A stretch of DNA of 9,106 nucleotides, taken from NCBI GenBank assembly GCA_002315495.1, contig DCGJ01000051.1, positions 1 to 9,106 on the forward strand, read 5' to 3'. Position 1 is the first letter of the stretch; each line of letters opens with the position of its first letter. This DNA comes from Lachnoclostridium sp. UBA1781 (GTDB lineage: Bacteria > Bacillota > Clostridia > Lachnospirales > Lachnospiraceae). The notes below the pieces were generated by a model. That model had not been told where the DNA came from. It made no database searches and saw only the letters and a program-made list of their open reading frames with translations. Below, one piece after another: positions 6,078 through 9,106 of this stretch. The translations under genes and the position numbers were made by a program.

Positions 6078-6403
6078 GAAACGATAGAAGAAAAGAGAAA
6101 GGTTTTACGATGGCGGAGCTGCTGATTGTTGTTGCAATCCTTGCGGTGTTAGTGAGTATCTCCATCGTAGTCTTCATTGAACAGTTAGAGAAGAGTCGCG
6201 AGGCGACGGACATTGCAAATGTGCGCTCGGCCTACGCTGCGGTTATGACCGCTGCCAATGGACAAAGCCAGTCGTCCTCGATGGTGAATACCACGAACGG
6301 CTTCTACTACGCCACCGTCGAGCTTTGCCAGAAAGAGAAAGGGTTCCAGACCAAGGACGTTCGAATCGGCGATATCTCCGCGGCTTCCGGTTCGGAGCAC
6401 TGA
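6074..6403 (+). CDS. Type IV pilin-like protein, N-terminal part, cut short by in-frame TGA
   Basis: 109 residues to TGA. The N-terminus is a textbook class III (prepilin) signal: basic MRNDRRKEKG, then FTMAELLIVVAILAVLVSISIVVF. Cleavage would fall after Gly10, with Phe as mature residue 1 and the conserved Glu at +5 (E15). The hydrophobic helix (11-34) continues into an amphipathic part, QLEKSREATDIANVRSAYAAV, as in pilins and pseudopilins. Such proteins are processed and methylated by a prepilin peptidase and assembled into a membrane-anchored fibre or secretion pseudopilus; no assembly genes are in this window. Start chosen by AAGAGG 7 nt upstream. The frame continues past TGA 6401-6403 to 7042, so the intact gene is 6074-7042 (322 residues plus the TGA position included). 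The 109-residue product would lack the C-terminal two thirds. Confidence 0.85.
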   Translation: MRNDRRKEKGFTMAELLIVVAILAVLVSISIVVFIEQLEKSREATDIANVRSAYAAVMTAANGQSQSSSMVNTTNGFYYATVELCQKEKGFQTKDVRIGDISAASGSEH

Positions 6404-6416
6404 ATTGGCGAGCCGG
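6387..6416 (+). other. Stem-loop enclosing the in-frame TGA
   Basis: CCGGTTCG (6387-6394) pairs with CGAGCCGG (6409-6416) over 8 bp including one U-G wobble. The 14-nt loop contains the TGA at 6401-6403. It is not arranged like a bacterial SECIS, whose stem follows the UGA, and a translating ribosome would melt it, so relevance to readthrough is uncertain. Confidence 0.45.
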
Positions 6417-7042
6417 ACAAAGGCGGCACCTGTGAGGTTTATTATTCCGAAGCGACCGGCGTTGTCATCGACTGGGATGGCGGAAATCTGTGGAAGAACT
6501 TTGAAACCAAGTTCGATTTCTGGCAGGGTGCCAAGACAATCAGCCAGCAGACAGACAACACTAGAAAATTCAGCAACAAAAGTCACATGTTCTCCTCCTG
6601 GAATCCGGACAGCGATAACGGCCTGTACGAACTCGAGGGTGGAAAAACCTACAAATACAGTCTGACCTACGATCCAAAGAGAACCGGTAATTACGGCCTT
6701 CTTGTTAACGCCACACTGGTATACAACTCTTCCGGAAAGTGCGTAATGGATACCGGAACCCCGGCATTTTCCACCACTGAGCGTACCAAGAAGGGCAACA
6801 TCGGCGACGCCATCACGTATCATTATACGGAAAATGCGGACGGAACCGTAACATTCTACGGCCAATTCAAGACGCCTTCTGCCGATTCCACTTACTACCT
6901 TGGAATCAACTTTGGAAACCGAGTCTGGCCTGCCGGCACCGGTACACCGGCATTATCCACAATTGGAATCAATACCGCTGCAGACCTAGCTGTCATCGAG
7001 AAACAGATCCAGAAATCCTTCCGTCTGGAGAAAGCGAAGTAA
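6404..7042 (+). pseudogene. C-terminal two thirds of the interrupted pilin-like gene
   Basis: 212 sense codons in the same frame as the pilin start, without another stop until TAA 7040-7042. The first residues, IGEPDKGGTCEVYYSEATGVVIDW, read as the natural continuation of a clostridial-type pilin head (GGTxxVxY pattern). The remainder (residues about 170-285 of the joined protein) is rich in alternating polar and aromatic beta strands, such as GGKTYKYSLTYD and GTVTFYGQF, suggesting an extracellular beta-sandwich or carbohydrate-binding-like domain; that fold is inference. An internal ATG at 6587 has no ribosome binding site, so independent translation is unlikely. Cys85 and Cys120 of the joined product could form a disulphide spanning the stop. 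Strongest reading: one 322-codon gene split by a single TGA, by mutation, read error or recoding. Confidence 0.8.
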
Positions 7043-7079
7043 TTTGCGGATAGAACCAACCCCAAACAAGAAACGCCAC

Positions 7080-7127
7080 AAGGGCGCGTGAAAGTTGAGA
7101 ACACCTCCTTTCACGCGTCCTTTTTAT
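7080..7127 (+). terminator. Strong intrinsic terminator of the pilin-like gene
   Basis: GGGCGCGTGAAAG (7082-7094) pairs with CTTTCACGCGTCC (7108-7120) over 13 bp with one G-U wobble and a 13-nt loop, followed by TTTTT (7121-7125). Two flanking A residues extend the stem into the T-run. It lies 38 nt after the TAA at 7042, so the transcript covers the whole interrupted frame. Confidence 0.95.
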
Positions 7128-7152
7128 TAAGGTTTGTTTAAGGTTTCCCGCA

Positions 7153-7180
7153 TTTTGCTTTAAGAAACGAGTGATATTCT
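7153..7180 (+). promoter_or_regulatory. Probable extended -10 promoter of the 440-residue protein gene
   Basis: TATTCT (7175-7180) is preceded by TGA (7172-7174), giving an extended -10 (TGnTATTCT). A weak -35, TTTTGC (7153-7158), stands 16 nt upstream. Transcription would start near 7187. The leader contains a small hairpin GGAAGC/GCTTCC (7193-7198 and 7204-7209) upstream of the AAGGAG ribosome binding site. Confidence 0.4.
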
Positions 7181-7238
7181 ACAGTCATCAAGGGAAGCGA
7201 AGGGCTTCCAAAAAGCAGATTAAAAGGAGATTAAAACA

Positions 7239-8561
7239 ATGCCAAAAGAAAAGACAAAAAGAAACCATAGTGACGCTTTAAACGAAAGAATTAAAGCGGA
7301 GATGAACGAAAAAGTAGCTGAGTTTGAAAAACTGATGAACACCGATTGGAAGGATATCGAGACGAATCCGGACTACGAGGACCCGGCTAATTATTCCCGT
7401 TATTATTTTGATTTGAAGGATCACTTCATCACGAGCAAGGATTATTTACCGAAAGAAAAACGCGCTGAATTATCATTTATTTTTTCCGAAATCAACAACT
7501 GTTTCGACGAATACAAGGAAGAACATGAGCACGAACCGTGGACCCTGGAGAACGCTTTCAAAATCATTAAGGTTGGCTATTTGAAGGGCCGCACCGCTTA
7601 CGACAAGCATGTGGTTGAAACAAGTTTCACGAGCAAGGAGGATCCTTTCGAGCGATTGTACGGCGAGGGAAGCATTTTCAAGGAGATGGAGGATTGCCTC
7701 GATTCCGGAGATAAGTTCTATCGCGGAAGCTCCGATGCGTACAAAGAGATTCAGCGTGAAGTAAAGAGTTTGAAGAACAAACTCAATACCTGGGGTGACA
7801 GCATTAAGAACGACCCTGAGAAGAAGCAGTATGCGCATGTCATGATACAGGCACTCAGGGAAAAGGCTACGGACTACCTTAACGACCGTAGACACACCGG
7901 TCTCAAAAATGCAGCAAATGGATATAAGGGAAAGCGTATTGATAACATGTGGAAGGTGTATGACCGCTTGAATGCTATGAATACAAGAATGAAAGAACTC
8001 GATTACATCAACATCGCTGATTACTCTCACGAAATGTCGAACCAGTTCAAGACAGCGATCAGCAAGAAGCTTGATACAACCACCTTTAGCAAGGTGCTCT
8101 TCAGCGAATATGCAGCAGTTAAGTCAAAGAAAACTACACTCGGACAGACAATTTCCAAGAGCGACGAGATTGCAAGTAGCGACGCCACCAAGACAATGAA
8201 GACTGCATTAAAGGGCAAGATTTTGGGCTCCACAACGTTATTTAATATGTGGACCAAGGTTAAGAACGCTTTCACGAAGGCAGATGACGATATCAAAAAT
8301 GCGAAGGAACAGGGAGAAACCGAGGATTTCCACAAAAACCGTGAAGCCAATAGCAGAAAGCTTGCAACAATGAGAGAGGATGTCGGATCCATCACTTATC
8401 ATCTGGATCGAATGGTGTACGAGAATCCGATTGAATATACCGGTAAGGACATCGGCGACTATGACCTGGATATGCTCGTATTGAAGCAGGTTAACCAAAA
8501 GTATGACGCGGCTGCTTCCGAGGTCGAACAGATTGATGCGGAAACCCAGGTAGTACAATAG
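7239..8561 (+). CDS. Uncharacterised charged, helical cytoplasmic protein (440 residues)
   Basis: Not recognised. 440 residues, very rich in Lys, Asp and Glu, with no signal peptide, membrane segment or enzyme motif that I can identify; probably cytoplasmic and mainly alpha-helical. Helix-prone parts: 11-34 and 142-185, with a possible coiled coil (RIKAEMNEKVAEFEKLM). The most distinctive stretch is 198-250: YAHVMIQALREKATDYLNDRR, then KGKRIDNMWKVYDRLNAM. From memory this resembles helical modules in large uncharacterised clostridial proteins (low certainty). A second helical block spans 260-390, and an acidic C-terminus (418-440) follows. Start supported by AAAAGGAG 9 nt before ATG. It has its own likely promoter, terminators on both sides and a TAG stop, so it is a single-gene unit. 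No link to the capsule operon is shown by the sequence. Confidence 0.85.
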   Translation: MPKEKTKRNHSDALNERIKAEMNEKVAEFEKLMNTDWKDIETNPDYEDPANYSRYYFDLKDHFITSKDYLPKEKRAELSFIFSEINNCFDEYKEEHEHEPWTLENAFKIIKVGYLKGRTAYDKHVVETSFTSKEDPFERLYGEGSIFKEMEDCLDSGDKFYRGSSDAYKEIQREVKSLKNKLNTWGDSIKNDPEKKQYAHVMIQALREKATDYLNDRRHTGLKNAANGYKGKRIDNMWKVYDRLNAMNTRMKELDYINIADYSHEMSNQFKTAISKKLDTTTFSKVLFSEYAAVKSKKTTLGQTISKSDEIASSDATKTMKTALKGKILGSTTLFNMWTKVKNAFTKADDDIKNAKEQGETEDFHKNREANSRKLATMREDVGSITYHLDRMVYENPIEYTGKDIGDYDLDMLVLKQVNQKYDAAASEVEQIDAETQVVQ

Positions 8562-8570
8562 AACATAGAA

Positions 8571-8599
8571 AGAGGGGCTGTGAAGCACAGTCCCTTTTT
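8571..8599. terminator. Bidirectional terminator between the 440-residue protein gene and the sugar kinase gene
   Basis: GGGGCTGTG (8574-8582) pairs with CACAGTCCC (8586-8594) over 9 bp with one G-U wobble and a 3-nt loop. TTTTT follows on the plus strand (8595-8599). On the minus strand the mirror stem is followed by TCTTTCT, so it can also end the convergent kinase transcript, whose stop is at 8650. Confidence 0.92.
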
Positions 8600-8649
8600 G
8601 TTGGTATAATCTCTCTTCCTAACCTCATGTTACACAAGGCCTTCTCAGC

Positions 8650-9106
8650 TTAAACTCTCGTTGCACACAGTGCCTGAACCTCTTCTAAGGTTGGCGGATT
8701 GAGCGGAAGCGGAAATCTCGAAATTGCAATCGCGGAACATGCGGATGCAAAGTTTACGATTTCATCATCGCTCATTCCCTTTAACAGACCGTACAGACAG
8801 CCTGCCTTATAGGTATCGCCCGCGCCAAGCGTGCTCTTTACTTCCACCGGAAACGGCTTCATATGCTTTGCCGGCTGTCCCTTTCGGCCGTAAACCATAT
8901 CTCTGACGCCACAGGTAATAATCACAAGACCATCCGTTGTATCGGTTAAAAGCTTGTAAATCTCATCTACGCTCTTATCCTTGTAGTGATTGTGCGCCCC
9001 CTCAGCTTCAGAGAAGATGTTGATCGCTGCATGCTGATGCAGAAATTCGGTATGCGGGCAGTCAATGGTAACATACGGCTTGTTATGCTTGATACAAAGC
9101 TCTGCC
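8650..9106 (-). CDS. PfkB-family carbohydrate kinase, C-terminal part (start beyond window)
   Basis: Partial: the last 151 codons and TAA are present; the N-terminus lies beyond the right edge. The frame is open from 9106 and reads AELCIKHNKPYVTIDCPHTEF, then INIFSEAEGAHNHY, DGLVIITCGVRDMVYG and VEVKSTLGAGDTYKAGCLYGLL. The GAGD segment is PfkB signature 2, whose Asp is the catalytic base that activates the sugar hydroxyl. The family phosphorylates sugars or nucleosides (ribokinase, fructokinase, KDG kinase and others) in the cytoplasm; the substrate cannot be told from this fragment. The usual Asp-Thr before GAGD is Ser-Thr-Leu here, a modest variation. A shorter frame starting at a GTG (8925) is internal to this gene, not its start. 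It is convergent with the 440-residue protein gene and shares its terminator. Confidence 0.93.
   Translation of the reverse strand, partial: AELCIKHNKPYVTIDCPHTEFLHQHAAINIFSEAEGAHNHYKDKSVDEIYKLLTDTTDGLVIITCGVRDMVYGRKGQPAKHMKPFPVEVKSTLGAGDTYKAGCLYGLLKGMSDDEIVNFASACSAIAISRFPLPLNPPTLEEVQALCATRV

Noticed and set aside
6404..6440. Selenocysteine insertion element after the in-frame TGA
   Set aside because: The only stem directly after the TGA is 4 bp (GCCG 6412-6415 with CGGC 6424-6427), without a convincing SECIS apical loop, and selenocysteine is not expected in a pilin.
6185..6865. 226-codon minus-strand ORF antisense to the pilin-like gene
   Set aside because: The plus strand carries the recognisable prepilin signal, ribosome binding site and terminator. 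The antisense frame has no comparable signals, and its openness follows from codon bias of the sense gene.
7473..8588. Three overlapping minus-strand ORFs opposite the 440-residue protein gene
   Set aside because: They are antisense shadows: hydrophobic low-complexity translations, no ribosome binding sites, and the transcript signals all point to the plus strand.
8634..8645. Palindrome AAGGCCTT near the kinase gene 3' end
   Set aside because: A short self-complementary octamer without loop or T-run; expected by chance.
1..9106. CRISPR arrays, tRNA/rRNA genes, insertion sequences, prophage or defence genes
   Set aside because: No regularly spaced repeats, tRNA cloverleaf, transposase or integrase motifs, or known defence-gene signatures were seen on either strand.

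Overview
The window looks like chromosomal DNA of a Gram-positive, mid-GC Bacillota, most likely a clostridial/Lachnospiraceae-type gut bacterium. This is an inference from three things seen in the sequence: a CpsC/CpsD/CpsB capsule cassette with separate kinase and modulator subunits, a divergent LytR-CpsA-Psr (LCP) protein, and AAGGAG-type ribosome binding sites. No database search was possible.

Left part (1-5744, minus strand): the first six genes of a capsular or exopolysaccharide operon, read right to left. A perfect TTGACA-17-TATAAT promoter (5716-5744) and an 8-bp leader hairpin precede cpsC (chain-length/kinase modulator), cpsD (tyrosine autokinase) and cpsB (PHP-type tyrosine phosphatase). 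These are followed by an exported, membrane-anchored protein of unknown function, an LCP-family glycopolymer ligase, and a membrane-bound nucleotide-sugar 4,6-dehydratase of the CapD/PglF type that runs off the left edge. CpsC, CpsD and CpsB form the phosphorylation cycle controlling polymer length and export. The dehydratase makes a deoxyamino sugar precursor, and the LCP protein attaches polymer to peptidoglycan. Stacked inverted repeats between cpsB and the exported protein may tune expression of the distal genes.

Middle (5745-7127): an AT-rich divergent intergenic region with a plausible promoter for a plus-strand type IV pilin-like gene. That gene has a clear prepilin N-terminus but is interrupted by one in-frame TGA (6401-6403). 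The same frame then stays open for 212 codons, encoding a beta-rich C-terminal region, up to TAA and a strong terminator. The TGA lies in the loop of a predicted 8-bp stem. It is either a recent nonsense mutation (TGG to TGA is one step), a sequencing error, or a recoded stop.

Right part (7128-9106): a monocistronic 440-residue, highly charged, probably helical cytoplasmic protein of unknown function, bracketed by terminators. The 3' end of a convergent PfkB-family sugar kinase gene follows and runs off the right edge. I found no tRNA, rRNA, CRISPR array, insertion sequence or phage gene.
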